64,000 nucleotides of DNA, taken from the NCBI GenBank assembly GCA_033297075.1, contig MU858149.1:1-64000 (forward strand), in the 5' to 3' direction. A program made the position numbers and the translations under genes. The stretch is from Rhypophila decipiens. Its lineage: Eukaryota; Ascomycota; Sordariomycetes; Sordariales; Naviculisporaceae. Of the stretch, positions 35,463 to 49,775 are shown piece after piece (the stretch's first letter is position 1; every line of letters begins with the position of its first letter). The notes under the pieces were generated by a model. It was given only the letters and a program-made list of their open reading frames with translations. It was not told the origin of the DNA and did no database searches.

Positions 35463-38400
35463 GGGACATGAAAGATATGCAAGTGGTTTGGTTTGGTAGC
35501 TGTTCAATGAATACCCGGTTAGATATGTAGATGGTTTTTACGTGTCTTGTTCATCTGGTTGCTTTTCTGTCGGATCTTACGGCTGTTTTGAGCGCAAGCT
35601 CATCTGCTGGCGTATGGTGTTTGTGCTTGGTCGAGGTTCTGAGTTACAATAAGGGGCAAGTGTCTACAAGGCAAGCTGGCAGGCATCCACGTAAGGAAAA
35701 GGGCGAGGTTAATTGCCCGGTGGACGAGAACAGACTGAATAGAGCCAACCAAGTAAGGTACCCTGAGTATCTACCTCGTTCTTATGATGATTAGATGGTG
35801 TTTGCCATATTCACACAAGGTGCTTTCTGCCTGTGTGTCATTCTGATATTTTGTCCCTCCTGCCAGTAAAGCGGCTCATCTGGTGCTCACTCGCTTTCAT
35901 CATGTCACGCTCTCTTGGCCTGGCTGTTCTCTCGCTATCTTGTCCCAACAAGAACATCACCTAATAGACAAAGTATAATGTCCGAGTGAACAAACAACCC
36001 TGACACATGATAGACTTAGATAACGAGGCGCGCGGCCAAATCCACATTTCGATTATGCAGCTCCCGCCGCCCTCCTCACTATACGAAGAAAGGAGGCGCA
36101 GAAAGGTTTGGTAGGAGCTTTCTTTCGATATCACTTGCGTTAGTATCAGATGTTTGCACTGTTGGTGGCACAAAGTTAAAAACGAAAAAAGAAAATATTG
36201 ATAAACGTTCTCTGCGGGCGCTTCCACCGGCGGGCGGGTTAGTTTAGAGCAGAGCTGGCAGAGCAGGTCAGTGTCCAAGACTGTCTGTCTGTCCATGTGA
36301 AGCTCAAGGGCCAAAGATCAGTGTGAACCTCGATGTGACGAACAAAGATTCAGAGCGAAGCGCTGGGCCAGATACTAGCTACCTTATCTACAAAGCACAC
36401 CCAAATCACAAAAGAACCAACGACATGATGATCTTCAGTGGCGAAAATATATCTTTTATTTCACTCGACAGTCCCATATGCTATCCTGAACTGGATACAT
36501 GCCCCCCCACCCGCCGCCGGATTATACTACTGTCCACCACGGTGTAGGTGTGTATTGTGCCGTAGGTAGTAGTCGCTAATCATGGCTGAAGAACATATAC
36601 GAATGGAGAAAGCTGATGTTCACCATCATGCATGTTGGTTCTGTCACCACCTACACGTACAATGGAGAGTAGCGAATGTTCATAGGTAATTCATGTTGGT
36701 CCTGGCACCTGAATGAGTGAGTGAAGATCAACCGGCACAGGACTCTATCATGGCAGTACGGTAGGCTGCAGACAATGCCGGGCGTGCCTTCAGTGGCAGG
36801 CAGGCAGGTGATGCCGGTAAAGAAGATCGATCTTTCAGCTCGGCTTGTTGGTTTCAACTCAACCAACTCACGCAACCATCTACGTTTTACAGCACTTTGG
36901 TGCACCATACTTCAATATCAGGTGTCTGCTGAACACGCCTTCGGAGGCGAGATATATGCGTGGCGGTGGTCTTGCTCGTCGGTGAATGGTGGCTTGCTTG
37001 TTCAGTGGCCGCTGGCTATCAATATCTTTCTTCCATTGCTGAGCTTGACTCCCAGCGTGTAGTCGAATCTCCTAACCGCTGACTACGACATTACGTACTG
37101 TACGCACCTCGCAGAGAGCTGCACAAACTGGGAAAGAATGGCATATTTCTCTAAATGGTAACTGCTGCTGCATCTGGGATGTATGTCTGTGGCAAAAGTA
37201 AATGCAGGTCTTCGATTCAAGAGAATACGATGAGGGAGAAGAGGTCCAGCCTTGTGGGATAATCAGGCTCTAGGATGAATGTTGAAAGCAGGTCGACGTA
37301 GACATGAGATGAGAAACGCGCGCTCATATCTGAAGCCACTATCCGGATGGATGGTACGTGATATCTCTCATCTGGGAAGGTCGCCGCGAATGCAGATATC
37401 ACATAAGCAATATCGGTAGTTGTTTTGTCCCACCACCGGTCAGGGGAACGAATGATAGCTGGTAGATGCGTTGTGAAGGTCCAGGTCGGCAGCAGCGAAG
37501 ACTGTGTGATAAGTTGCTCGCTCAAACATGGAGGTTTTCAAGGCCAGAGGTATCCATCAGTCACATGAGCCTTGGGTATAGTAAACAAGCTGGGCCAGTT
37601 TCAACAGCCACGAAACCATCACCAAACTCATCACTTCCATACTGCCGAATCGTTTCAAGACAGTGCTCTCCATAGTGATATCAATCCCATCACAAATCCG
37701 GTTCGCTTCATGGTAATTCATCCAACGGTGAGAAAAGGGGTCAAGCGAAGCCAAGAGTGAAAAAAGGAGTGAAATCACTCTGGAAGCGCTGATCGATGTT
37801 CGATAGGATTCCCGAAAAAGTTTCAGGAGAGTTCATCTCATAAAGTCGGAACCTGCAGGTTAGCGCCCGCAACTCTGTTCTGGCCTTGGTCTCATTTGTC
37901 GGTTGTGAATCAACAAAGCGAAGCCCGACAGTCTGGTAACCTCTCAGAATTGTCCTTGTTCCCCTTCTTCTCTGCCGTGTTTTGTTGCAAGAACAGGCTT
38001 TATGCTTGCCCTGCATGGCACAGCACAGCACTTTCTGGGTAAATCCTCCTTTGGCAACCTGATAAGGCTCGATAAGGATAATCACACTGTCCTGAAATAG
38101 AAGTATGTGTATGCAGCAAAAGCTACGGAGTACAACCGGCTGACAGGAAAAGTGCCGGGAAAGACCTGTCAGACGGCAAAACATCCGCACGAATTCCTTT
38201 GAAAAGAGAATTCAGAATAAACTCGCCACTGGGCTCATTGTCATGAAATCTGCAGCTCTGTTGCAAGTGGTAAAATGGAGGGTTTCCCTGACAGGAGGCA
38301 GGAACAGCATCCGGCCCGATATGCAGCCAACAAACATGAGCTCCATGCGGGGGTTCGGACGGCAACGGCGTTCCTGCTCATGTCGTCCGTTCATGGTCCC

Positions 38401-41281
38401 AGAAACTGGCCTTGCCGCTGAAGATGCCTTTTCCATCAGTCCTCGTCTCGTCCGTATTTGAAGACTGTAACGACCCTTGGCACTTGCAGAGATGGGATAT
38501 TCGGTCATGGGAAATCCATCAAGCAGTTGATATCGGTGCCATGGTTGCTGGGAAATGACAAGGCGTCAAAAGATCGAGAACCGCCATGGGTTATCCGTAC
38601 GGGGTATTCCAAGGCTAATCTCGGTACCTAACGGTGCTTGAAGGATCAAAAAGGTTAAGGTTGCAGGCAATGGAAACGAGTGCGTGTCTTCCGTGTGGAA
38701 GACCAGAATCTGGCGTTGGACAACATGGGAAAGGGGGAGGGGCCGGCCTAGCACCCGTACATGTACAGGGTCAGGGGACGATCCGTACATGTCATTACGC
38801 ACTGTACTGAATGCGCCCCAGATGTGAAAGTCCGAAGTCGAAAGCCATGTGCCGTATCCGGTAAGAAACACGATACTCCGTATACTCGTATCATACCTCG
38901 ACGCTGTAATGGTTTGCCGCCCGTCTTGGGCGCGAATAGCGGCCGCTGGCACAATAACGAGCACCTTGAGAAGAAGGAAACTGTGCTTTGCACTGCATAA
39001 GTAGTGTCGCAATCACCCAATGAATTTCGGCGCGTCCAACTCACTTTTCCCAGTCGGTCGGGACTGGCAGAGTGACCAAGCAATCTGGCCAAGGCAGAGA
39101 CGGGACGGCTTGTGTGTTGAGATTCTCGTCGTTCTTGTGCTCGTCCCGGATTTCCCTAAGGCGCATGGTCTTGGCCTCAATGCCCGATAATACGGGATCG
39201 TAGTGCACGGATGCTATCAGAGGTGAACAGCTGGTAATACGGAATAATGCGCAAGATGCCACAAGTGCCGGTGCCAGGTTGAAAGACACCTCGTGGTTGC
39301 CGTTGTGTTATTGCTGTCGTGCATTGTGAGTTGGTGCGGCGTGACGTGCTTGTGTACATACAGTGTGCAGACTCTGTACCATGTGCCATTGCTGTGACAA
39401 GGACGAACATTCTTTCGGTATTCACACCGCCAGCGCCAAGACACATGATAGTGTCGAATAACTGCTGAAATGGCAAGACTGGTCCGGAGAGCCTGCCAAG
39501 AGGAGCTGCTAATCCACGCCGGCAAGCCCATCGAGTGTGCTATTGGGGGCTATTGGCGGGCGGATGTTGGGGGCTGCAAAGCAACAAGTTTGATCACGGT
39601 CGGTTCGACGAATGGGCGTGCACGGCGTGATGGACAGGAGAGTGAAAAGAGGAGAAGGAGGTCAATCGCGATGGGGGCCAGAGTTCGATATCCGGGCTTG
39701 ATGAGTAAAGCACTGCCCAGGCTCAGCTTTACCTTTCTGGGGATAAATGTGGATCACGGGTAAAGGGCTAGAGAGAAGAGTAGCGCCAATCAGCGCGCGG
39801 AAGGGCCTTAAAGCGACTTCAAGCAAGTCAAGAGCTTTGCAGGGGCCCTTGCAGGCACTCACATTTCACGCAATATCAGTGGTCAATGCTGCTGAGCACT
39901 TGCATTTCGTGCTGTCTCCTTCGGTGTCTGGCCGCTCTGGCGGCATCTTCCCGACCTGCCACCTCTTTCCCTGGCTGTTCGCCTGCCCTCTCAGTATACA
40001 TTTCACGGGTCTCCGTTGAGGGCGTGATAAGTGGATAGCGACCTGCTTGGGAGACAAGATGATCGGAGATGGCAAGAAGGGGAGAAAACTGTGACACAGA
40101 AACAGAAAAGGAAGGGGCAGACAACATCGTCGACATGTGTCTTCTGTCTTGGACCCTCCTGCTTTTCGGATCCAAGCCGCAGATGGGAAAAGCTGCGAGA
40201 ACACACAAACCCCCGCGCTGTGTACTGGACGCCAGCACCTGTATTGTTACATCGCGGCCCCGATAACTCGACCCAATAAAGGTCAAGAGAAGCAAGCTTT
40301 TTCAACCCTCGTCACGCCCCGCTCCAGCAGCTTTCCCATGATGTATTCTGTATCGGTATCTGTATCGAGGATCGAAATTGTCGATATCCGCTTGCTCCTG
40401 CATGCACCCTTCCAGGCTCGCATAGTGGGAACCAGATTCCGTACTGTGTAACTTTCATGCTTGCTATCTCGTGCTTCCACCCTTCTCTTCCAGCCAACCT
40501 CAGGTCGTGCTCAATACCCATATCAACTTCGTCATCACTCAGGGTGGTGGTCTGTCTGTATGCAATACTACTACTACCTGCCAACTGTCAGCCATCGCCC
40601 AGAAGTTCCTGAAAGAGCAGCTCTCATTCGGTACTCCCCGATACGATACCCTCAAGTCTGATAGACCCCTGTCCAAACAAGGAGAGATACCGGTTCCCGT
40701 ACCGAGTACATGTAATTCCCACTGTGCTCACTGCCCCTAGTCGATCACTCCAGGGTTTTCTCGTCACAATCACATTCACATTTGTCCATGTCTGTTATGG
40801 CTTCTCCTGCTCCGAGTCCCGCTCACTAGTATCTTCCGCCCAAAGGTTGGAAAGCGCCGTGGATCCGACTATCAACCTCGAGTGCGCGCTTACAACAAAG
40901 TCTCATACATTTCACTTCACACTTCCCTCCGTGTTGCTGCCGTGAATCACAAACGCCTCCGCGACAAGACCCAGGATTCTGGACACCTCCGAATCGCGCT
41001 TGGCGGGTTATATAACCTCTGGGCCGCTTCCGTCTCCGGGGCTCGTGTTTCTTGGTCTTCCGGTTGTCGACTCCTGCAGCAGCTCTCTTGACGAGAATGA
41101 TCGTTATGTCGTACCGGACACCAGTGTGGCGATAGTCGTCTCTCCCAGCTTCAATACCAAGAGACACGATCTGTATCTACCCAAGCGACACCTCAAAGAC
41201 CCGGCTGGCCAGGTCTGTCACCGAGATACAGAGCGCCCATATCAACATAGCCACCAAACGAGACAACCCAGTGGTGTCAAA
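35463..41281. other. gene-poor region, no recognised gene
   Basis: The longest gene-free stretch of the window, about 5.8 kb. Frames on both strands stay under about 150 codons, lack ATG-to-stop structures with domains, and do not join through plausible introns. The right-hand part, from about 40.3 kb, is pyrimidine-rich and probably includes the promoter and a long 5' leader of the 12-cysteine membrane protein. No transposon, tRNA or tandem array was recognised. Confidence 0.4.
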
Positions 41282-42901
41282 ATGCTTCTTCCCCGTCTTT
41301 CCACGGCCCTTGCCGTCGCCTCGCTGGCATCGGCGATCCGAGTAACGCCTGGTTCCCCGTGTGCCAGCAAATGTGGCAATACTCTGGACGCGACCACCGG
41401 AAACGATATGGCTTGCTCGAAAGCCGAGTACAATGGGGTAACCGGTGTCGTCCTGAACGAGTGCTTGACATGCCAGAGATCAAGTGGCTATGTATCCGGC
41501 AACCAATCTGATATGCACTGGCTTCTTTGTAAGACGTCCAGCTCAACTCCATTGTCTTGTGCTCCTTGTATGCTAACCACGGTACCCATAGATAATTTGA
41601 GGTACAACTTGGGCTATTGCATGATTGGGGACCTGGGTCATGATCCCGGTGACCACCCGTGCAGAACTTCGTAAGTCAATCTCTTCAAGAACACCAGGTG
41701 ATATTATGGTCAACTGACAATGCTCAGCACTGCCTGCGAACCACTTCTGGATGCCATCTCTTGGAAAAACTACACAACTTCGGGCGGCACGTACGACTAC
41801 TGCAGCGCGTGGGAGAACGACGAGCTGTTTGTCTCAAAATGCGGTTCCTGTCTTGGGAACATGCAAACCGAGCGTCATTGGGACTATCTGTCTGTTGCGA
41901 ACTTTCTCACCATGCTAGATGCAGCATGCATTCAGAAACCTAAGCCCGGATCCGTCCTCTCCTTCGACGGCAACCCAATGTCAACTGATCCTATCGTCAT
42001 CACGACCCCGACACCAAGCTACGCCTCGGTGCCCGGTGAGGACTACGGCCCCATCTCGCTTGGCGCCCGGGTTGGTATCGCATTTGGCGGAATAGCATTC
42101 ATCCTGGCTATTGTTGGCTTCTGTATCGTGTGGAACGGGAAGCGGAGGAGACGTGCCTTTTTGCGCGATCTGGAGCGCCGCCATGCCGAGCAAGGTTGGC
42201 CTCATCCCAAGACGCGGTATGGGGGAAGCAGGGAGGGTGACATGTTCGAGACGCCCGTCAGCCAGAGGCCTCTTCGGGGCTGGGATGAGAGCCCGGTCAG
42301 TGCAGGGCCAGATCCTATTATGGACAAGCCACTGCCTCGATACTTTAGCCCATATTCGAGCCAATACAACAGCCCCGTGAGCGCGACCGATGCTGCAGGC
42401 TCGGCCGCCGGGGCACACTGGCCAACAATGCCGAATACACGACTTGAGCAGCTCATCCAGGAGCAGTCGCCAGCACACGGGTCGCCACCACCAGCCTTTA
42501 CCCAATGGCCCAGCCCGGCCCAGGAGAAGCTCATGATGCAGATGCACCACGAAAGACGACAAACCGAGATTGCCATCGGCCTAGCCCTCGGCGGTGACGA
42601 CGCCAGCTTGCGATCCAAGAACTCGAACCCCAACCTCGGGCCGTACGGAAGCAATGGCTATCCTTTGGACAAGAAGGGCAAGGAACGGGACGAGGCATAC
42701 GAAATGGTCGAGAGCCCGTATAATAGTAACAGTGCTACTAGCAGCAGCGGAGGGGGCGATCCGAATACCATGAGATATCAGATGCCCGCCGAACCCCAGG
42801 CTCCCGTCCTGCACCACCCTGGCTATGGGAGGCACCACGTGTCGAGACCAGGGACAGGCGGGACGAACAACTCGGGTGGCAGGACGGGCCACCTGATATG
42901 A
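41282..42901 (+). CDS. secreted-ectodomain single-pass membrane protein with 12 cysteines
   Basis: Exons 41282-41528, 41592-41670 and 41728-42901 give 499 residues. A signal peptide (MLLPRLSTALAVASLASA) is followed by an ectodomain with twelve cysteines (patterns CASKC, CLTC, CGSC) and N-glycosylation sites such as NQS and NYT, then a Ser/Thr/Pro stalk, one membrane span at about residues 221-244 (RVGIAFGGIAFILAIVGFCIVW), a KRRRR stop-transfer and a cytoplasmic tail of about 250 residues. Filamentous-fungal proteins of this plan are often labelled LPXTG-domain proteins, though no true sortase motif is needed or seen. The build fits a cell-surface receptor or wall-linked sensor, which is inference. 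The unspliced frame extends upstream without a better start. Confidence 0.8.
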
Positions 42902-43312
42902 GGTTTCCTTTTCTACCTACTCCTTGGGCAATTGCCTCAATGACCCCTTTGGGCCTTCCAATATCTTGCCTTTTTTTCCCTCTACAACTTATATAATACC
43001 GAATACCCAGTCCATCTATTTCTGTTCTTATACTTTTGGTTGGCATGTATATACCTCGGGGTGTCATTGAAGGCGCTGGTTGGCGGGATGGTTGTTTCTT
43101 GGATATGGAAAGGAATGCGATGGAAACAAGATACCTCTTTACACCACATCATCATCATATACCACGTACTTGTGCGAGTACGACTCTTTTGTCTAGCGAT
43201 CAGCGTGGGACTTGGATAATATATCTATATGAATGACTCTGTCTTGTCCATCCATGCATGACTGTGAATTTGTAAGTCTCATCTGGACGAACCCTCTCCA
43301 GATTGTTTTGGG
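42902..43312. other. intergenic, convergent 3' ends
   Basis: Between the 3' ends of the 12-cysteine membrane protein and the P-loop kinase. T-rich sequence around 42960-43040 may belong to the 3' untranslated region. No gene seen. Confidence 0.5.
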
Positions 43313-44427
43313 CTAGTCAATATCACCCGGCCACCCCTCCTCCTCAACGCTGACCACGACCTGGTTCACGGGGACCCTGCATTTCAATATCTGCTCTCCA
43401 TTTACCAAATCATTCGTGACGGCTCTTTTGTCAGCTTCTTCGATAGTTGCCGCGATGCCTGCGGCGAGGTGCCTCGTGACCAGTCGTTTTCGGGCAACCT
43501 CGACATCGACCTCAACAAACCAGCGTAGGTCCATGAGTGATGCTGCGGTACTCCAAGGTAGCTTGTTGAGCAGTACATCTGATCAGCTGGTTAGAATATT
43601 CTCAGTGCATGCATGTGAGAAACCAGACATATTTTCCGGGTCTGATGAACCACTGCCAGTCTAGTTATACATAGAATGGCAAGCGGACTGCATGGAATCG
43701 GACTCATTGGAGCAAACAGGAGACTCACAATTTCCTTCAAAAAGTACAATCCGCTGAGATGGTAGAATAGGAATGTCATTCTCCTTGGGGTCCTTGACGG
43801 CATGGTCAAACGAAGGCGCAAATACCGTCTCAGTCGAAGGAGTCACTCGTTGCCGGAGCTCCTTCACAAGACTTAGGAATCCGTCGCCGTCAAATGTAAA
43901 CTCGGCGCCTCTCCGGGCGTGGGCATTTTCTGGGTCGGGCATGGCGGATAGTTGGGCTCTTGTGAGGTGATATCCGTCCATGGGGACAAAGATGGCAACG
44001 GGTGGACTGTTTGGATTCTCGCGAGCGTATTTCTCGTTCAGGGCCCTGGTGACTTTGTATGTGACTGTTGTTTTTCCTGGGAATGGTTAGACAGCGTAAT
44101 GTCGGGATTTCGAGGATGAAGCACTTACCAGAGCCTGGGATGCCAGCTGTTGCAATGACTACATGTAGAAAACGGTGAATAGGTCAGTTTTGATAACGAA
44201 TGGGCATAAAGCCCATAAAGAGGACCTGATCATGCTTGTTCCATCCGAGGTAGATCAGCTTATAGAGTAAGAGTAGATGTGGGAGAATTATTCCAGGGAA
44301 GTTTCTGCAGAGTGAAATACTAGAAGTAGCAGACGAAATACTTACGTAGTCGTTCATCCTTGTCCTGTTCTTGGAATCTGTCCCAGGCCTGGGCGACAAG
44401 CTTGTCTATTTGTGATGACATGTCCAT
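43313..44427 (-). CDS. P-loop kinase of the uridine kinase/phosphoribulokinase family (Yfh7-like)
   Basis: Exons 44427-44346, 44158-44129, 44076-43729 and 43578-43313 give 241 residues. Walker A is GIPGSGKTT at residues 33-41. The MDGYHLTRAQL block and the arginine-rich HARRGAEFTFDGDGFL that follows are typical of small-molecule kinases related to pantothenate and uridine kinases; VLFEGNYVLLN and FVEVDVEVARKRLVTRH continue the fold. The closest named relatives I know are yeast Yfh7 and a fission yeast putative uridine kinase; the true substrate is not established. Exon 2 is only 30 nt and lies inside the Walker A coding region. Introns 1 and 3 (187 and 150 nt) are longer than average here. 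The 5' end diverges from a small unknown gene across about 620 bases. Confidence 0.88.
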
Positions 44428-45044
44428 CGTGGGGGTGGACTTGGTTTTACTCAATGAGCAAGGTAGGCTCGATGAGGGGAAGAAGGATAGCAAAGGCTTG
44501 AGTGATAAATACACTGCTAAACAAGACCTTCCAACAAGGATATGTTAGTAGGTTATACAGATGATAGATATTTTACATGAAAACAACGGATCAGAAGACG
44601 ATGAGGTTAGATCCATCCCATGCAGCAGGTTGTAGGACTCGGTACAGAGTGACAGCAGCAACGGCCCGTAGCGGCCCCACTGTTTCGGAAGATCGCCGAG
44701 CCAGGTCGTCATTCGGCCCGGCAGTTACTCAACATGACCACTAATTGACAGTACTCACAAGAAGCATCGTGAATCGCTCACTCACATTCAACCCGACTGC
44801 GGAACTGGCTTTGAAAGAAAATCGGACCTTCAATCGAGGGAGTTAAGAAATCTCATTCAGCTCACGAAAAACTCATTTCTCGGACAAATGCTATAAAATC
44901 TTAGACCTCAAGTCTTTCGAGAGGCATCAAGTCAAATCTCACTCTCCGTCTCTTATCTTCACAACTCCCCAACCGGCCGAACTCACCAACCGAACTTAGC
45001 AATCCCAGATAATCCAGTTGAGATTACATCAAGAACTCAGCATC
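44428..45044. promoter_or_regulatory. divergent promoter region between the P-loop kinase and the 149-residue protein
   Basis: Two start codons face outward from this 617-base stretch, which must hold promoters for both genes. The last 150 bases before 45045 are pyrimidine- and CA-rich, as in a fungal 5' leader. No coding frame seen. Confidence 0.45.
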
Positions 45045-45646
45045 ATGGCCGAAGATCTCAACGGCCTCCTGAACATCGGCTTCGGCTCTGACTCGGAACC
45101 TGAAGAAGCCGCAGATCCCAAAACTTCTTCTTCCAACGGCGTCACTAGCAGGGCTGACAGAAACGCCCTCTCGGAAGCCGACTTTCAGGCCCTGAAGCAA
45201 TCTTACCAAGCCAAAGTAGAAAATGGTGATGTAAGTGGAAATTTCACTGCCCGTTCCTCAGCGAAGTCAAACAAATCACACCCTCAAGCCACAAAACTGA
45301 CCTGAATCATGGGCTCTACAATAACACTTTCCATCCATGGTCATCATTTGCAAGAAGAAAGTCTAATGGAAATCTTACTCAGATATACAAAACCATAACC
45401 CTCCCTCTCCCACAAACAACAGCAAAAAACGGCGTCGCCAAGCCCGAAGCCCAAGAGATCCTCCACGCCGTCGAAGAACTCTATTTCTTCCGGCGATACA
45501 CCGAGGGACTGGACTTTACACAACGGGTGCTGGGAGATGAGCATTCTTCTTCTTCATGTCCACTAGATGATGAGACCAAATCTCTGCTCAAGTACTACGG
45601 CGAGCGGTGCAAGCAGAGGATATCGTCGGGCCAGTCTAGATCATAG
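45045..45646 (+). CDS. small acidic protein of unknown function, 149 residues
   Basis: Exons 45045-45230 and 45383-45646 join in phase 0 around a 152-nt intron (GTAAGT...TTACTCAG). The N-terminal half is acidic and likely disordered (LLNIGFGSDSEPEEAADP), followed by a helical part with LSEADFQALKQSYQAKV and, in exon 2, QEILHAVEELYFFRRYTEGLDF and DDETKSLLKYYGERC. No signal peptide or membrane span is present. I do not recognise the family; the leucine/tyrosine-rich helix pairs look like a small helical-repeat or adaptor module. The start has a good context (ATCATGGCC) and no competing upstream ATG in frame. Confidence 0.75.
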
Positions 45647-46520
45647 GAGATTGATTGGGTTCGGTTTCAGGATAGCAGCAACATGAGATATCAAACATGG
45701 ACCCAGATTGAATGACTCACTCATGATACGTGCGAGTCAAACGGGCTGATGGATAATGCTTCAAACATGATTCACCCAGTTTCACTGCACGCCGGAAAGG
45801 CCAGAAAGCCGAGATTTGAATGGGAGAATGGGAGATGCTTTGATATCGAATATGTAAGAGTAATATCTAAAACACCAGGAGTGAACAGCAGCTAGAGAGA
45901 GAAATATTTTCCAACGTCTCCAACCCTTGGCCTGCCTCCTCCACCACTACTCCCAACTCCTGACGAAATGTATCAAAAACTCTCTAGAAGCTAAGCCAAA
46001 AACAACAGGAGGTTCGCTCGCACCCTGATGTCTAGTCTATAAGTCTTCTCTATGAAAATGAAATAAAAAATGATTTGCTTTCTCATGAGCCATTAACGCG
46101 TGCATCGACAGCAGAACCCGATCTCTTTCCCATGAGCAGGAACGAAAAGGCGAGATATTGCTGGCGGCAGAGTGGGTGGGGGTATTTCCGTCCAAAGAGA
46201 AAGCAGAGAAAAGATGAACTGATTATACACTAAGTGAAGACTTTTTGAAAAAGGGAAAATGCAATGCTGCCCGCCAACCCATTTTTTGTAACCCCGAATG
46301 ACGCCATGGAAGCCAAAAACCCAGACTGCACCAGTTCTGCTGCTGTTTCTCTTGACGCTCTCGTCCTCTATGCTTAACCCCGGCTAATGATGAATTTTCC
46401 GTTTGTCTAGCCCCCCGGAAAGATGGGGCGACGATATGCAATTGTAGCTTGGTTGTGCAAGCTCCAGATCCAAGCTTGCTTTTCTGTGCCGACAGACCAA
46501 GTATTGTAGGCCAGAGTTGA
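45647..46520. other. intergenic, convergent 3' ends
   Basis: Between the 3' ends of the 149-residue gene and the Ups2-like gene. No frame over 75 codons and no RNA gene recognised. Confidence 0.5.
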
Positions 46521-47120
46521 TTAGGCGGCGGCCATCCGAATGTTGCCGACCTGTTCCCTGATGAGCATCATCTTCTCACGCTCGCGCTCCTCGGCAAAGA
46601 CAGCACGGCTCATAGCCAGGACCGACTCGAATCCCTCCTTGCCCTTGATGGCGTTCTCACGGAAGCGCTTCACAAGAGTATCCTCGATGCTATTCCTGAT
46701 ACGCTGCCAGCCACCGCACAGGGCAGTAATCTTTGCGTCCTGGGTGAACTGTGTTTGGTGCTCGTTTAGGGGCTTGTAGACAACAGTCTCTTGCACGTTG
46801 ATAAGGTTGCTCAGCGTGAGGTTGGCGGATACCATGGTGACGGTCTTTTGAGCGGGGTCGACGTAGGATGTCTCAAGAACCTGGCTCTCCTCCATGCCGA
46901 CTCCGAGCAGGCTCTTGAGCCAGTCGGGTACGCTCTGCCTGCATGTGATGAGACGTTCGGTACGCAAGATACCGGTCGCGGGATCGACTGTCCGACTGAG
47001 GGTGTCAACGGCGACGACGTGTGTGGACTTTTCGTTCCATGGGCAGTACTTCCGCCAGTTGGCGGTCGACACCTCCTCCCATGAGTAGTCGAATGTCTCG
47101 GAGTTGGAGAACACCTTCAT
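46521..47120 (-). CDS. PRELI/MSF1-domain lipid transfer protein, Ups2/Slowmo-like
   Basis: A single exon of 199 residues, nearly all of it a PRELI domain. The start MKVFSNSETFDYSWEEV, the block STHVVAVDTLSR, RTERLITCRQSVPDWLK and the later NLTLSNLINVQETVVY match the family. PRELI proteins carry single phospholipids between the mitochondrial membranes, usually in complex with Mdm35; Ups1 carries phosphatidic acid and Ups2 phosphatidylserine. The residue pattern looks closer to yeast Ups2 than to Ups1, but that is by eye. No extra targeting sequence is needed for the family. The absence of introns is unusual among the housekeeping genes here but does not disturb the domain. Confidence 0.9.
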   Translation of the reverse strand: MKVFSNSETFDYSWEEVSTANWRKYCPWNEKSTHVVAVDTLSRTVDPATGILRTERLITCRQSVPDWLKSLLGVGMEESQVLETSYVDPAQKTVTMVSANLTLSNLINVQETVVYKPLNEHQTQFTQDAKITALCGGWQRIRNSIEDTLVKRFRENAIKGKEGFESVLAMSRAVFAEEREREKMMLIREQVGNIRMAAA

Positions 47121-48256
47121 TTTGACGACTAAGAAAAGGGGGCGAGCAACGTCGCGTGTCTCCCTTCAAGGAACTCAATGAAGAGAAGAGGATCCGATTG
47201 ACCGTCTATGTGGGTTTGGTCGTTGATTTCCAGCAAGAGGCTGTGACTCGATTTTCTTCGCTCGTGGGTGGGAATGAGGGAGCCGGTTCTTCGGCTATCG
47301 CGGGATCTCGGTTGCCGGACGCGAAAGAAAAGGACGAGAGGAGAAACGAGGCGCGTTCTCTCCGTATAAAGAAAGGCGAAATTCGACAACGACCTTCGCG
47401 TTTGTCGATAATAATGCAATCGCAAAAACTTTGAGAAATTCACTAGCAGCAAATGAAGTGAATGTGACCGTCGGTCTGTTGGTTGAAGTTGTGGTGGTTG
47501 GATTCACAAGCAAAAAGATTTGACTGCCGACTCAGAAGGACAAAAGGGTTGCGTCTTTTTATCAAAGTGGAGCACCATTCCTTTTTACCCCGTTTGCCCG
47601 TTCCTGGCAATGGCTGAAAACCCTTTGAAAACTTATCGGAAAAAGAAGGGAGAGAAAAAAGTGGCGAAGGCTGACTTAGCAAATTTTTCCAAAAATGGCA
47701 TAAGCCCGTGGGGGTTCCGGCGGCGCCAAGACCACATTGTTTGCGCTTTGCTCCAATCATTCCAGTCCCGATAACTTCCGGGTGTTTCCAACGGTTACGC
47801 CGACGTCAGCGATGAACTTCAGATTTCATCAGCTCCGGATCTCCACGCCATATCCGAGTACCTCCCGTAATCGGCCGTCGATCGCACCTGGTTCGGTTCG
47901 GTTCCGGGTCAGCGTCATAGGTGACGGTGAATTGTTCATCTCGAAAGCCGTCGAAGGACCCCACAACGGCCCTGATTCGGAGCAGCACCGAACATCCACA
48001 CGTCACCTTCCGGGTTAGGGTGGGTCCGGCATCGGTCGCTCAATTCGCGGGACACAGCTTACTACATCATTGACGAGATGAACTTGATGGGAAGGACATT
48101 TTCATTTATGTTGTGCGGTACTAGTAATCAGATACCCAAAACTTGCTTTTATTAGCTGCACTCCCTGACTCCCAAGCCTCTCACCAAACTGGTACGGCGT
48201 GGCTGACCCTAGCTTTGGGACAATGAACCTTATTTGAGAGAGAAATGTGAGAGCCT
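47121..48256. other. intergenic between the Ups2-like gene and the MetAP2 gene
   Basis: Both flanking genes are on the minus strand, so this holds the Ups2-like promoter (left part) and the MetAP2 3' end (right part). Frames of up to 107 codons are short and overlap each other on both strands without support. Confidence 0.5.
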
Positions 48257-49775
<1,519 letters not shown>

